Positions 39,691 through 50,170 of a DNA stretch of 64,000 bases are shown here, in pieces. The stretch comes from Shewanella sp. UCD-KL21. Lineage in GTDB: Bacteria > Pseudomonadota > Gammaproteobacteria > Enterobacterales > Shewanellaceae. Position numbers and translations under genes: made by a program. Below the pieces are notes generated by a model, which did not search any database, was not told the origin of the DNA, and saw nothing but the letters and a program-made list of their open reading frames with translations. Location: the NCBI RefSeq assembly GCF_001957135.1, contig NZ_MPHK01000008.1, positions 140,924-204,923 of the forward strand, written 5' to 3'. Every line of letters starts with the position of its first letter. Positions within the stretch are counted from its first letter, which is position 1.

Positions 39691-40317
39691 TTACTTATTC
39701 GTGAGATTTTCAAGCATAGATTGCCATTCTACTTGTCGTCCATAATATTGCGTATGGGGTAGTTTGATCAGTTCCCCCTTATGTTCAACATAAAGGGTGG
39801 GATAGCCCTGAACCTGTAATTTAGCCATTAACTGATGACTTTTATCAACTGCAGTCTGTGTTAGAACCGCATTTGTTTGCATTTGTGTCATCCAAGCTTG
39901 TTGGTCTATCTCAAATTGAGCCGCAATCTGCGCCAGCGTGGACAGTTCATTCACGGATTTACCGTCAACATAGTGCGCTTTTTGTATAGCCTTCAACATC
40001 ATAAATGCATTTCCCCCTAAAGACTCAGTAACCAAAATCGCCCGAATAGGAAGGTAAGAATCTAAAATAAGCTCATCAGAGTTTGTTACCCGATCAACAT
40101 AAGCCTGACCAAATTTTGCCCCAGTCAATTGGTTAATCTGCTTATCATTAGCCACAATGTGTTGACGAAATGATGACTCAATGGCTTTTTCAGGCAGCAT
40201 GCCACCAGGGTGGAGGTTAAGGTTGAACTTATTGTTGCTTGCCACAGCTTCAATTAACGCTGTGGCACCATAGCACCAGCCACACATTGGATCATAAAAG
40301 TAGTGAACCGTTACCAT
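39691..40317 (-). CDS. DsbA-family thioredoxin-fold protein
   Basis: A 208-residue thioredoxin-fold protein with the redox pair Cys12 and Cys15 in MCGWCYG close to the N-terminus and a cis-proline near GYPTLYV. The helical insert between is typical of the DsbA/FrnE-like cytosolic group. It has no signal peptide. Its ATG overlaps the last codons of the upstream MBL gene (stop at 40311-40313), so the two are translationally coupled. Likely role: thiol oxidoreductase or isomerase; the substrate is unknown. Confidence 0.85.
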   Translation of the reverse strand: MVTVHYFYDPMCGWCYGATALIEAVASNNKFNLNLHPGGMLPEKAIESSFRQHIVANDKQINQLTGAKFGQAYVDRVTNSDELILDSYLPIRAILVTESLGGNAFMMLKAIQKAHYVDGKSVNELSTLAQIAAQFEIDQQAWMTQMQTNAVLTQTAVDKSHQLMAKLQVQGYPTLYVEHKGELIKLPHTQYYGRQVEWQSMLENLTNK

Positions 40318-41174
40318 TTCATTTCTCCCATATGTACTTTAGCGCCAATCGTCAGTGAAATATTGGCAGGACGTTGGTACTGGGTAGTGATTTTCTCAAT
40401 CAACTCTTCACTGTTTTTACTGCTGCTTTTTGCCTGAGTGAAATCTTCAATATACTGTAATGAGTAGCTAATATTACTCGCATCTAGTTTGGTGCCAGCG
40501 GCCATGTGGCCGGGAATTACCATTTCAGGTTGCAACGCCTGCATTTCTTTAAGCTGATGACGCCATGCATTGAGACTTTCATCACTTTGAGTATCTGCCA
40601 TCCATAGATGTAAATTACCAAATACAGCAACATTACCAAGCACCGCTTTACTTGAAGGAACCCAAAGGTATGGACGGTGCGCTAATATTCCTGTTGTTCC
40701 CTTAATTTCAATTTTGTGGCCTTCCAGCGTAAGAAAACCTTGCTCTAAAGCTTGGGGGACATAAGGTTTAATAGGGGCGTTATTGCCCATACGAGGCTGC
40801 CATACTTGTAGTTTGGTTGGCAGTTTCTTCTCTATCACCTTTTTAACTGCGGCAGTGGTAACTATGTTTGCTTTAGGAAATACAGAATGAAGCACTTCTG
40901 TACCAAAATAATAATCTGGATCGGCCTGACTAATAAAAATAGTTTTTAACTCTTTACCAGTATCAAGGACTTTGGCAGCTATTCTCATCGCATCTGCCTT
41001 GGTGAATCCAGCATCAATCAATATAACTTGTTTTTCGCCTTCGATAAGCGTTGAGTTAACGTTAAAGCTATTACCGTCTGCGTTATAGACGTCAAATGTA
41101 AGTGGTGTTTGCTCAGTAGCAAATGCGCTACCAGCAACAAGGATAGAAGCCGTTAATAAACTAATTTTTTTCAT
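40311..41174 (-). CDS. Exported MBL-fold-like protein without canonical metal motif
   Basis: A 287-residue protein. I start it at the ATG at 41174 (GGAT seven bases upstream) because this gives a clean signal peptide MKKISLLTASILVAGSAFA; the frame is open further upstream without a ribosome site. The fold is MBL-like: ILIDAGFTKADA, then the segment IFISQADPDYYFG at 80-91 where metal enzymes have TH-x-H-x-D-H, and late PGHMAAG. The usual histidines are replaced by Gln83, Asp85 and Tyr88, so it may not bind two zincs in the standard way. It is coupled to the DsbA-like gene and divergent from a LysR gene. Confidence 0.8.
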   Translation of the reverse strand: MKKISLLTASILVAGSAFATEQTPLTFDVYNADGNSFNVNSTLIEGEKQVILIDAGFTKADAMRIAAKVLDTGKELKTIFISQADPDYYFGTEVLHSVFPKANIVTTAAVKKVIEKKLPTKLQVWQPRMGNNAPIKPYVPQALEQGFLTLEGHKIEIKGTTGILAHRPYLWVPSSKAVLGNVAVFGNLHLWMADTQSDESLNAWRHQLKEMQALQPEMVIPGHMAAGTKLDASNISYSLQYIEDFTQAKSSSKNSEELIEKITTQYQRPANISLTIGAKVHMGEMKW

Positions 41175-41287
41175 AATGATATCCGTTCTCTGGGTTAGCT
41201 GTTTCAATGGAATAAATAATAAAACATTGACTTGTACTGATAAATACACCAATTTATGCAACATTGTTTCATTATTCGAGCAAGTAA

Positions 41288-42175
41288 ATGGATAAATTGA
41301 CCGCGGCAAAAGTGTTTGTTGATGTAACTCAGTCGGGCAGTTTTACTGCGACGGCAGATAGACTTGAGATGTCTAGGCCCATGGTGACGCGTTACATTGA
41401 AGCCATGGAACAATGGTTAGATATTCGTTTACTGCACCGAACAACTCGCAAAGTAACACTTACCTCCGCTGGTGAACGATGCCTCAAGGATGTTGAGTTG
41501 TGGCTTGAGCAAGCTGATGGCTTAGTTGCCATGAGTGATACCAGTGAGCAACTATCAGGTATCGTTAGGGTTGCGGCAAGCATGTCATTTGGATTCTCGC
41601 AGCTCATTCCTGCTATTCACCATTTCATGCGTATCCACCCCAAGGTGCATATTGATATCGATTTACAAGATTCAGTGGCCGATCTCACCCAAAGCCAGAT
41701 TGACCTTGCTATCCGTATTGCTGCTAATCCCGATCCATCTTTGATTGGCAAACCTATAGCAATGTGTCAGTCAGTATTGGTTGCCTCACCTGAATACGTA
41801 GCAAGTAATGATAAAATCACCGAACCCAATCAACTTACTAAGCATAGCTGTCTTGGAAATAAAAACTTTCAACGACATCTATGGCATCTTACAAACGCGA
41901 AGCAACAACTGTCGGTAGATGTTGACTGTAAACTCACTGCCAATGAAACCACCGCGTTACTTTATGCCTCAATTTGTGGTGCAGGAGTGTCAGTTCAACC
42001 GACCTACTTAGCAAACAAATACATAGAAAATGGTACATTATTGCCTGTTCTTCCTGAGTGGAAACCAGATGATATGACAATATACGCCCTCTATTCTTCC
42101 AGAAAGAACCTATCTGCTAACGTCAGGGCGCTAATCGATTTCTTGCAAAGCTATTTCAAAGAAAATCCTTGGTAA
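41288..42175 (+). CDS. LysR-family transcriptional regulator
   Basis: A 295-residue LysR-type regulator with an N-terminal winged-helix domain (LTAAKVFVDVTQSGSFTATADRLEMSRPMVTRYIEAMEQ, about 5-45) and a C-terminal periplasmic-binding-like effector domain. It is divergent from the MBL/DsbA pair with a 113-base spacer, the usual arrangement for regulation of that pair. Effector unknown. Confidence 0.92.
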   Translation: MDKLTAAKVFVDVTQSGSFTATADRLEMSRPMVTRYIEAMEQWLDIRLLHRTTRKVTLTSAGERCLKDVELWLEQADGLVAMSDTSEQLSGIVRVAASMSFGFSQLIPAIHHFMRIHPKVHIDIDLQDSVADLTQSQIDLAIRIAANPDPSLIGKPIAMCQSVLVASPEYVASNDKITEPNQLTKHSCLGNKNFQRHLWHLTNAKQQLSVDVDCKLTANETTALLYASICGAGVSVQPTYLANKYIENGTLLPVLPEWKPDDMTIYALYSSRKNLSANVRALIDFLQSYFKENPW

Positions 42176-42598
42176 AACCTCAGTTTGTGGCTCGTATAAA
42201 ACACAATAATGATCAACAGCCATTGTATTGCCCATCAATATTTCATCATTGTTATCAACGGCATTAAAAATTACTCACGGCTTTTCAGATCACGAAATGC
42301 TGATTAACTGTGTTCTATTACAAATTTACCCTGAGTTAATTAGATCTATCTCACATTATTTAAACGCTAATAAACATTCAGTTTGAGAGTGCTAAATGGC
42401 GAAATTGGTTAATTTGAAACTGAATGACCACAATATAACGCCTATCAGCCTAGGTTTGTGTCACAACTGCAGCTGGAATGTGTCTTGCGTCACGTTGCGT
42501 GTGTCTGCCTGTGTAATAAACTAACCAAAAACAATGCTTTATCTTACCTATTACTCTGTTTACATTGTTGTCATTAAAAAATAAGGGAGAATGCTTTA
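42176..42598. other. Spacer upstream of DASS carrier
   Basis: A 423-base spacer with no ORF. A weak CRP-like site TTAGA-TCTATC-TCACA lies at 42340-42355: the TCACA half is perfect and the other half poor. It might give catabolite control of the carrier gene 244 bases downstream. This is a guess. Confidence 0.4.
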
Positions 42599-43978
42599 AT
42601 GGAAAACTGCCCAACAAAGTCGACCACAACCAAAAAAAATAAAACTGACTTCATCATCTTGTTTAGCAACATTGCCTTGTTTGCCTTGCTATATCATTTC
42701 TTACCCTTTGAGCAAGGGGTTAATACCGGTTTATCGCTACTTATTTTTGCAGCTATTTTATGGTTAACCGAAGCGATTCATATCAGTATTACCGCCATTT
42801 TAATTCCGATATTAGCGGTGTTTTTGGGGGTATTTGATACTTCTACCGCTATGAGTAATTTTGCTAACCCGATCATCTTCTTATTCTTTGGTGGTTTTGT
42901 GTTGGCGGCGGCGCTAAATCATCAGGGCATTGACCGCTTAATTGCACAAAAGGTGTTGCTGCTGTCTCAAGGTAAGTTGAGTATTGCTTGTATGTTACTG
43001 TTTTTAGTGACCGCGGTGCTGTCGATGTGGATCAGTAATACCGCTACAGCCGCAATGATGCTGCCATTAGCCTTGGGTATTTTGCATCAACTGGATTTTA
43101 AACAGTACCGTAAAACCTATTTGTTCGTGCTACTGGGGATCGCGTATTCTGCCAACATTGGTGGAATTGGTACCTTAGTGGGCAGTCCGCCTAATGCCAT
43201 TGCTGCAGCCCAAGTGGGCTTAAGCTTTAGTGATTGGCTCGAGTTTGGTTTAATCACTGTGGCTATTATGCTGCCAAGCATGTTAATCGCGCTTTATCTA
43301 TTTTTAAAACCTGATTTATCCACTGTGTGTGAGATAAAAACAGAAAATGTAAAAATGACCGTTAGCGCCAAACTAACCCTGATGATATTTTTAGCCACAG
43401 TTTGTTGCTGGATATTCAGTAAACCGCTAGCCCAAGCGCTAGGTGGCATAAGTAAGTTTGACACCATTGTTGCATTAGGTGCGGTCGTGGTACTTGCCAG
43501 CCTTAAATTAGTGGACTGGAAAAAAATTGAATCGACCACGGACTGGGGAGTGTTAATCCTGTTCGGCGGCGGTCTGACCTTAAGTGCAGTGTTAAAAGCC
43601 ACAGGCACGAGTGTGTTTTTAGCCCACTTTGTGACTGACATTTTTGGCGATGCCCATATGGCGCTATTCATGATTGCAGTGATTGCCTTTGTGGTGTTAT
43701 TAACTGAGTTTGCCAGTAACACGGCTAGCGCCGCATTGCTGGTACCCGTTTTTGCTGCAATTGCTGAGCCCTTAGGTTTATCGCCGGTGATGATTTCAGT
43801 GATTATTGGTATTGCTGCCTCTTGCGCCTTTATGTTGCCGGTTGCTACGCCGCCTAATGCCATTGTCTTTGGCTCAGGCTATATCAAACAATCTGAAATG
43901 ATGCGAGCTGGGGTAATCATTAACTTCATCAGTATGTTGGTACTGTTTTTAATCACCAACTTGTTCTGGGGCTTTTAA
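42599..43978 (+). CDS. DASS/SLC13-family anion:sodium symporter
   Basis: A 459-residue inner-membrane carrier with 11-12 hydrophobic segments. The two SNT-type motifs of the DASS family are visible: [16 protein letters not shown] and, in the second half, [13 protein letters not shown], plus [12 protein letters not shown] and the earlier [14 protein letters not shown]. These line the substrate and sodium sites of dicarboxylate/sulfate carriers, so uptake of a di- or tricarboxylate such as succinate or citrate is likely; the exact substrate is not shown. AAGGGAG is ten bases before the ATG. Confidence 0.9.
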   Translation: MENCPTKSTTTKKNKTDFIILFSNIALFALLYHFLPFEQGVNTGLSLLIFAAILWLTEAIHISITAILIPILAVFLGVFDTSTAMSNFANPIIFLFFGGFVLAAALNHQGIDRLIAQKVLLLSQGKLSIACMLLFLVTAVLSMWISNTATAAMMLPLALGILHQLDFKQYRKTYLFVLLGIAYSANIGGIGTLVGSPPNAIAAAQVGLSFSDWLEFGLITVAIMLPSMLIALYLFLKPDLSTVCEIKTENVKMTVSAKLTLMIFLATVCCWIFSKPLAQALGGISKFDTIVALGAVVVLASLKLVDWKKIESTTDWGVLILFGGGLTLSAVLKATGTSVFLAHFVTDIFGDAHMALFMIAVIAFVVLLTEFASNTASAALLVPVFAAIAEPLGLSPVMISVIIGIAASCAFMLPVATPPNAIVFGSGYIKQSEMMRAGVIINFISMLVLFLITNLFWGF

Positions 43979-44026
43979 TTGCACTGTTAATCACAGTTAA
44001 AAAACGCAATCACTTTACTCACTAAT

Positions 44027-44060
44027 AAAAAGGTAACTTAGGTTACCTTTTTGCTTTTTT
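44027..44060 (+). terminator. Terminator after DASS carrier
   Basis: Arms AAAAAGGTAAC and GTTACCTTTTT with loop TTAG, followed by GCTTTTTT. Confidence 0.9.
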
Positions 44061-44227
44061 TGGCCAATATGTGTCAACAAATATTAAATGTTCACAGGCG
44101 CAGTGTTATTAAAAATAGCGGCGAAAACATTTGGATAAACTAAGGCGCAGACTAATGCAGATAGCTTTTGAATTTTGCCCTTAAAGCAGGTCTAATAGCG
44201 TATTATTTTGATGTATAGATCTAGCTA

Positions 44228-44989
44228 ATGTTCGAGTTGACCCTACAAATTGCTGTTATTTTATTTTTCATTGCCATATTGGCGGGCTTTATTGATGCCA
44301 TTGCCGGAGGTGGTGGTTTACTGACTATTCCTGCCTTGATGTGGGCGGGTTTACCGCCAGCTGCGGCTTTAGGTACTAATAAGCTGCAAGCCTGTGGTGG
44401 CAGTTTTTTTGCCAGTTTGTACTTTATCCGTAAAGGTATGGTTGATTTAAAACAAGCACGTTTATCCATTGTGTGCGCGTTTATTGGCGCTGCAGTGGGC
44501 ACCATTATTGTGCAAATGATTGATGTCACCGTATTAGAGCTGGTATTGCCATTTCTTATCCTCGCCATTGGGTGTTACTTTTTGTTTTCGAAAAAAATAT
44601 CAGAAGAAGATAAACAACAAGTTCTGACACCTGCGATGTTTGCTTTTACTGCAGCCCTTGGGGTGGGTTTTTATGATGGTTTCTTTGGACCTGGAACCGG
44701 CAGCTTCTTTGCTTTAGCCTTTGTGTCACTGGCAGGTTATGGGCTGGCTAAAGCTACAGCCCATGCCAAAGTGCTTAACTTTGCGACTAATGTGTCATCG
44801 TTAATCTTTTTTATGATTGGCGGCCAAGTGGCGATTGTATTGGGGCTAATTATGTTAGTCGGCCAAGCTATCGGCGCAACTTTTGGCTCACGCTTAGTGA
44901 TGACCAAAGGGGTAAAAATTATTAAACCGCTGGTGGTCACCATGGCATTTTTGATGAGCTTTAAATTATTGTGGGCGCAGTACGGATAA
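44228..44989 (+). CDS. yfcA: TSUP-family permease (YfcA-like sulfite/sulfonate exporter type)
   Basis: A 253-residue protein with eight hydrophobic segments. The opening AGFIDAIAGGGGLLTIPALMWAGLPPAAALGTNKLQA is the TauE/SafE hallmark, repeated in the second half (VGFYDGFFGPGTGSFF). YfcA is of unknown substrate; members move sulfite, sulfoacetate or similar anions. No ribosome site stronger than a partial one is seen. Co-directional with sbcD but 74 bases upstream of it. Confidence 0.85.
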   Translation: MFELTLQIAVILFFIAILAGFIDAIAGGGGLLTIPALMWAGLPPAAALGTNKLQACGGSFFASLYFIRKGMVDLKQARLSIVCAFIGAAVGTIIVQMIDVTVLELVLPFLILAIGCYFLFSKKISEEDKQQVLTPAMFAFTAALGVGFYDGFFGPGTGSFFALAFVSLAGYGLAKATAHAKVLNFATNVSSLIFFMIGGQVAIVLGLIMLVGQAIGATFGSRLVMTKGVKIIKPLVVTMAFLMSFKLLWAQYG

Positions 44990-45063
44990 GTGACTTATCT
45001 CCAGACTAATTAAGCGTTTTATAACAGATTTCAATAACAACACATCGAACAGAAAAGGTTTTC

Positions 45064-46323
45064 ATGCGCATTATTCACACATCTGATTGGCACCTTGGTC
45101 AAAACTTTTACGGTAAAAGCCGCGCTGTTGAGCACAAGGCATTTTTGCAGTGGTTGTTAGCACAAATTAGCCTGCATCAGGTTGATGCACTGATTGTCGC
45201 TGGCGATATTTTTGATACAGGCACACCGCCAAGTTATGCCCGCAGTTTGTACAATCAATTTATTGTCGATATTCAAGCTAGCGGTTGTAAGCTTATCGTT
45301 CTTGGTGGTAATCACGACTCGGTTGCGACCTTAGGTGAGTCAAAGCAATTGCTGGCGTGCTTAAATGCCACGGTTATACCTGGCGCACTTGATAACGCCG
45401 CTGATCATGTGTTGTTAGTGGCAGATAGTCATGACCAACCCTGCGCGATTGTATGTGCGCTGCCGTATTTACGCCCTAGAGATATGGTATTAAGTGAGTC
45501 GGGTGAGTCCAGTGAAGATAAACAGCGCAAGTTAGCGAATGAAATTGCCGATTTATATCAGCGCTGTTTTGCTCATGCTCAAGCAATTAATAACCAGCAA
45601 ACCACGCCATTACCCATTATTGCCACAGGGCATTTAACCACAGTGGGCGCCAGTACCAGCGAGTCGGTGCGAGACATTTACATTGGTAGCCTTGATGCGT
45701 TTAATGCCAACTTGTTTCCTGCAGCGGATTACATTGCACTCGGTCATATTCATCGACCGCAAAAAATCGCCAAAACTGAACATATTCGCTATAGCGGCTC
45801 ACCAATTAGTTTAAGTTTTGATGAACTTAATAGTGATAAAAGTGTGTATTTGGTTGAGTTTGATAAGGCTAATTTGGCCGAAGTCAGCGCCCTTGATGTG
45901 CCTAAGTTTCAAGCCATGGCAAGTGTTAAAGGCACCTTAGCCGAAATCGCATCCCAGCTTGAAACCATAGTTGCGGAAAGCTGCGACCAAGTCACTTGGC
46001 TCAGTATTGAAGTGGCCGAGCAAGACTTTTTAACCGACTTACAAAGCCGAATAGCCGAGTTAACCGATGCTTTACCTGTCGAAGTACTGCAACTTAAGCG
46101 TGCTCGCAGTCAGCGCCAACAGCAAATTCAGCAAATGGATAATGAAACCTTAACCGAATTAAGTGTCACTGAAGTGTTTGAGCGCCGTTTAGCCCAAGAA
46201 GACTTTTCTGAACCTGAGCAGCAACAGCGGCTTGAACGGGTAAAACAGCAGTTTGATATTGTCGTTGATGAAATGAACGAGCAGCTCAATGGCACTGCGC
46301 AACATGTTGAGGAGGCAAAATAA
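45064..46323 (+). CDS. sbcD: Exonuclease SbcCD subunit D
   Basis: A 419-residue Mre11-type nuclease. Metal-binding motifs: DWHLG (Asp8, His10), GDIFD (Asp48), GGNHDS (Asn83, His84) and GHIHRPQ. The C-terminal capping domain has the family style. Together with SbcC it cleaves hairpin and other DNA ends made at palindromes. The stop codon overlaps the ATG of sbcC (TAATG at 46321-46325), so translation is coupled. Start uses AAAAGG upstream. Confidence 0.97.
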   Translation: MRIIHTSDWHLGQNFYGKSRAVEHKAFLQWLLAQISLHQVDALIVAGDIFDTGTPPSYARSLYNQFIVDIQASGCKLIVLGGNHDSVATLGESKQLLACLNATVIPGALDNAADHVLLVADSHDQPCAIVCALPYLRPRDMVLSESGESSEDKQRKLANEIADLYQRCFAHAQAINNQQTTPLPIIATGHLTTVGASTSESVRDIYIGSLDAFNANLFPAADYIALGHIHRPQKIAKTEHIRYSGSPISLSFDELNSDKSVYLVEFDKANLAEVSALDVPKFQAMASVKGTLAEIASQLETIVAESCDQVTWLSIEVAEQDFLTDLQSRIAELTDALPVEVLQLKRARSQRQQQIQQMDNETLTELSVTEVFERRLAQEDFSEPEQQQRLERVKQQFDIVVDEMNEQLNGTAQHVEEAK

Positions 46324-49300
46324 TGAAAATCCTTAGCCTGCGTTTTAAAAATATTAACTCATTAAAAAATGAGTGGAAAATTGATTTTACCCAGTCACCA
46401 TTTAAAGAAAACGGCCTGTTTGCCATTATTGGCCCAACAGGCTCGGGTAAAACGACCATTTTAGATGCTATTTGCTTAGCGCTGTATCATCAAACCCCGC
46501 GTTTAGGGGTTATTTCAAAAAGCACCAACGAGCTAATGACCCGTGGCTGCAGTGATTGTTTAGCAGAAGTGGAATTTGAAGTAAAAGGCAAGGCGTATCG
46601 CGCTTTTTGGAGCCAACGCCGCTCCCGCGGTCAAGTTGATGGAAATTTGCAAGATGCCCAAGTTGAGTTGGCGCAGCTTGAGGATGGTAAAATTCTTGCC
46701 AGCCAAATTAAGCATAAAACCGAATTAACCGAAGCCATTACCGGATTAGATTTCGCCCGTTTTACTAAATCGATGATGCTATCCCAAGGTCAGTTTGCCG
46801 CCTTTTTAAATGCCAAAGCTAATGAGCGGGCTGAGTTACTTGAAGAGCTTACCGGCACAGAAATATACGGGCTTATCTCAGAGCAAGTGCATCAAAAATT
46901 TAGCCTATCAAAGCAGGGGCTTGCCTTGCTTGAAGCTAAATCAAACAGCGTTGAATTGCTAGATGATGACAGTATTAGCGCTAAACAAATACAGCAAATT
47001 CAGTTAACTGAGCAAGCTGATTTATGCCAGCAACAACTGCAGCAACTGCAGCAACAACTCACGTGGGCTACGCAATTTGAGCAAGCAACGGAGCGGCAGC
47101 TTGCCAGTGAGCAACAATTACAACTGGCGCAGACTGAACTTAAAGCCCAGCAGCCCAGTTTAGCCAAGTTAGCTGCCAGTGAACCAGCTGAAAGCTTAAT
47201 CCCGTTTTTTGAAGGCATGAGCAAACTTGATAACAGCCATGGGCAATTACAAAAGCAGTTACAACAGCGCAATACAGAGCTTGAACAGGCCAGCGTACAA
47301 TTAAGTCAAATAGCCACTGAGCAAAAGTTACAGTCTCAGCGCTTTAGTCAGGCTAAGCAGCAACATACGGATTTAGTCACCCTAATTGATACTCAGGTGC
47401 AGCCACTTGATAACCAAATTGAGCAAGTGAGCTTTAAACATGCTCAGCAGTTACAGTCTCAGCAACAACAAAGCCAACTGATCGAGCAATTACAGCAAAA
47501 GCAGCAGGGCATTGACGGGCAAATTCAAACCGTTACGGCATTACAAGCTCAGCAGCAACACATCATCAACCAATATCCGCAGGGCAAGCTGATCCAAACT
47601 CGCCTTGGTGTGTGGCAGCAGCAATATGCTAACTACGCCGAGCAAGTGACTCAGCAAACTAAGTTAACGCAACAGATTGCCCATTTTCAGCAACAGCAAA
47701 CTCAGCTACAACAGCAGCAAAGCACGCTGACAGCGCAAGTTGCCAGTGAGCAACAGCAACTTGAGCAATATCAACTTAGCCGCCAACAAGCCGAGCTGCA
47801 ATTACAGACCCTGTTAGCCGGTGATGACGAAGCGCTTATTGAGCAGCAGTATAATGACATAGTGACTCAGCAGCCAAAGCGCAGTCAGCTTGAGCACATA
47901 GCGACTCGTTACAGAGAATTGCAATTAGAGCTTAATCAACATAGCCAGCAAAACGCGCAAACCCAGCATAATATTGCCTTAAATCAAGCTGAGTTAACCC
48001 AAATACGCGCCTTGTGGACAGATAAAAATCAGCAGTTAAAAGACTTAACAAGCTTGCTGAAACAAGAGCAACATATTGCTGATTTAACCCAGCACCGGGC
48101 TAAGTTAGTCGAAGGTGAGCCATGCGCCTTATGTGGCTCGTTGGATCACCCTTTAGTGACTGAATATCAAGCGATTGATTTGTCGCAAACAGAGCTGCGC
48201 CATCAACAAACTAGCGCGCAATTAGATAAGATTAAAACCCAAGGCGAGCAAGCTAAATTGGCCGTGCAAACCTTGCAGTTACAATATGAGTCAGCCTCAC
48301 AAGCGGTGGCTAAGCTCACGACGCAGAGTCAGCAATTACAACAGGACTGGCAGCAAACTTGTCAGCAACTTGGAATTGCATTTGCTATTGATGATAGCCA
48401 GCTGAGTGATTATGTAGCGCAAACGGCGCAGTTACAGCAAAGCTTATCCCAGCGTTTAGCCGATATCAGGCAGGCTAAAACTCAGCTGCAGCAACAAAAC
48501 GATAAGTATCAGCAAGCCCATAGCAGTGCTGAGCAACAACAGCACCAATTAAGCTTATTAGCCCAAGCGCATACCAGCTGTAACAATGGCTTACAGGACG
48601 CTGAGCAGCAGCTTATTGAGGTGAATAAAACCCTTAATAACCTAGTGACTGAATTAAGCGATTCCATTGCGCAAACCGCAGAGTCTATGCCAGATATGGC
48701 GGGGTTTGAAGCGTGGTTAAGCGCCCTTGAACAACAAATAATGCAGTGGCAGCAAGCAAGCGAGCAGCAACTTGAAGCGCAGCAGCAATTACAATTATTG
48801 CAGCAGCAACAGCAAACTCAGTCCAGTCAATTAGAACAGGCGCTGCAGCAATCACAGTCGCAGCAAGCGCAATTAACTGAAGTTGAAGCGGAGTTAGCCA
48901 AGTTAACGAGCCAAAGGCAGCAGCTATTTGCCGATAAGCACACATTAACTGAAAAGCAGGCTAGCCAAGCCATGCTTGAGCAAGCTGAAAGCCAGTTAAC
49001 CGCGCTACAAAGCCAATTGAATCAATATCAGCAGCAGCAAGATAATGTTAAGGCGCATATTGAAGCCGTTAATAAACAAACTGCAGAGGCATTGACAGAA
49101 TTAACCGCAGCAACCGAGCTGTGGCAGCAGCAATTAAGCCAAAGCCCATTTGCCAACCAAGCGGAATTTGAGCAAGCCATTATTCCTCAGGCTGAGCGTG
49201 AGCAGCTAATTAACTTGCAGCAGCAACTTAATGAGCAGCAGTTAAAAGCGCGCACCTTGGTAGAACAAGCCAAGCAGCAATTAACCGCGTTAATGACCCA

Positions 49301-50072
49301 AGCAGAGCAATTTGGATATGATCAGCTAACGAATGAAAAGCAGCAACAAGGCTCAGAGCAAGAGTCTGCGCAACGCTATTTAGCACAGGTCAGTTTGCAG
49401 CATCAACAAGTCGAAACCCAGTTAGGTGAGCTAAAACAAACCTTATGGCAAGTGAGCCATTTACTGGATGACGATAAACAAAAGCGCCTAAGTCAGCAGC
49501 AAATGCTGTTAGAGCTTAACCAAGCCAAACAAGCTTATGATGATATCGCCTATTTACACTCACTCATTGGCTCGCAAAAAGGCGATAAATTCAGAAAGTT
49601 TGCCCAAGGGCTGACATTAGATCATTTGGTTACTTTGGCTAATCGGCAGCTGGACAGGCTTCAAGGACGTTACTTGCTTGAGCGTAAACAATCGGTAGAT
49701 TTAGAACTGCAAGTACTTGATACCTGGCAGGGCGATGCGATTCGCGATACGCGCACCTTATCAGGTGGTGAAAGCTTTTTAGTGAGCTTGGCATTAGCGT
49801 TAGCGTTATCGGATTTAGTGAGTCATAAAACCAGTATAGACTCGTTATTTTTGGATGAGGGCTTTGGCACCTTAGACAGCCAAACCTTAGATACCGCCCT
49901 TGATGCGTTAGATAACCTTAATGCTTCTGGCAAAATGATAGGTGTGATCAGCCACATTGAAGCGATGAAAGAGCGCATTGGGGTGCAAATTAAAGTGCAT
50001 AAAATGAATGGACTTGGGGTCAGTAAGTTGCAGAGTGAATATAAAGTGAATAGCGATGTCGAATTAGCTTAA
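46323..50072 (+). CDS. sbcC: Exonuclease SbcCD subunit C
   Basis: A 1249-residue Rad50-like ATPase. Walker A GPTGSGKTT is near residue 38, the head is followed by two long coiled coils, and the zinc hook CxxC is Cys601 and Cys604 in GEPCALCGS. The C-terminal head has the signature LSGGESFLVSLALALALSDL and Walker B DSLFLDEGFG. The coil is extremely rich in glutamine (many QQQ runs) and is longer than the 1048 residues of the E. coli protein. Overlap with sbcD indicates one operon. No other gene belongs to the unit; a hairpin follows at 50133. Confidence 0.96.
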   Translation: MKILSLRFKNINSLKNEWKIDFTQSPFKENGLFAIIGPTGSGKTTILDAICLALYHQTPRLGVISKSTNELMTRGCSDCLAEVEFEVKGKAYRAFWSQRRSRGQVDGNLQDAQVELAQLEDGKILASQIKHKTELTEAITGLDFARFTKSMMLSQGQFAAFLNAKANERAELLEELTGTEIYGLISEQVHQKFSLSKQGLALLEAKSNSVELLDDDSISAKQIQQIQLTEQADLCQQQLQQLQQQLTWATQFEQATERQLASEQQLQLAQTELKAQQPSLAKLAASEPAESLIPFFEGMSKLDNSHGQLQKQLQQRNTELEQASVQLSQIATEQKLQSQRFSQAKQQHTDLVTLIDTQVQPLDNQIEQVSFKHAQQLQSQQQQSQLIEQLQQKQQGIDGQIQTVTALQAQQQHIINQYPQGKLIQTRLGVWQQQYANYAEQVTQQTKLTQQIAHFQQQQTQLQQQQSTLTAQVASEQQQLEQYQLSRQQAELQLQTLLAGDDEALIEQQYNDIVTQQPKRSQLEHIATRYRELQLELNQHSQQNAQTQHNIALNQAELTQIRALWTDKNQQLKDLTSLLKQEQHIADLTQHRAKLVEGEPCALCGSLDHPLVTEYQAIDLSQTELRHQQTSAQLDKIKTQGEQAKLAVQTLQLQYESASQAVAKLTTQSQQLQQDWQQTCQQLGIAFAIDDSQLSDYVAQTAQLQQSLSQRLADIRQAKTQLQQQNDKYQQAHSSAEQQQHQLSLLAQAHTSCNNGLQDAEQQLIEVNKTLNNLVTELSDSIAQTAESMPDMAGFEAWLSALEQQIMQWQQASEQQLEAQQQLQLLQQQQQTQSSQLEQALQQSQSQQAQLTEVEAELAKLTSQRQQLFADKHTLTEKQASQAMLEQAESQLTALQSQLNQYQQQQDNVKAHIEAVNKQTAEALTELTAATELWQQQLSQSPFANQAEFEQAIIPQAEREQLINLQQQLNEQQLKARTLVEQAKQQLTALMTQAEQFGYDQLTNEKQQQGSEQESAQRYLAQVSLQHQQVETQLGELKQTLWQVSHLLDDDKQKRLSQQQMLLELNQAKQAYDDIAYLHSLIGSQKGDKFRKFAQGLTLDHLVTLANRQLDRLQGRYLLERKQSVDLELQVLDTWQGDAIRDTRTLSGGESFLVSLALALALSDLVSHKTSIDSLFLDEGFGTLDSQTLDTALDALDNLNASGKMIGVISHIEAMKERIGVQIKVHKMNGLGVSKLQSEYKVNSDVELA

Positions 50073-50132
50073 GTTTGTCTCTACAGCTTATCGCTCAGGC
50101 TCGGGGCTAGGCTAACAACTAAAGCGTCAGTT

Positions 50133-50170
50133 GAGGTTAATGCAGTCGCATTAGCCTCATTGTTTGTTTT
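50133..50170 (+). terminator. Probable terminator after sbcC
   Basis: Arms GAGGTTAATGC and GCATTAGCCTC (one G-T pair) with loop AGTC, followed by ATTGTTTGTTTT. The remaining spacer to 50516 has no gene. Confidence 0.6.

Noticed and set aside
43294..43863. 189-codon minus-strand ORF within the DASS carrier gene
   Set aside because: It is a shadow frame of a gene with clear family motifs and has no ribosome site.
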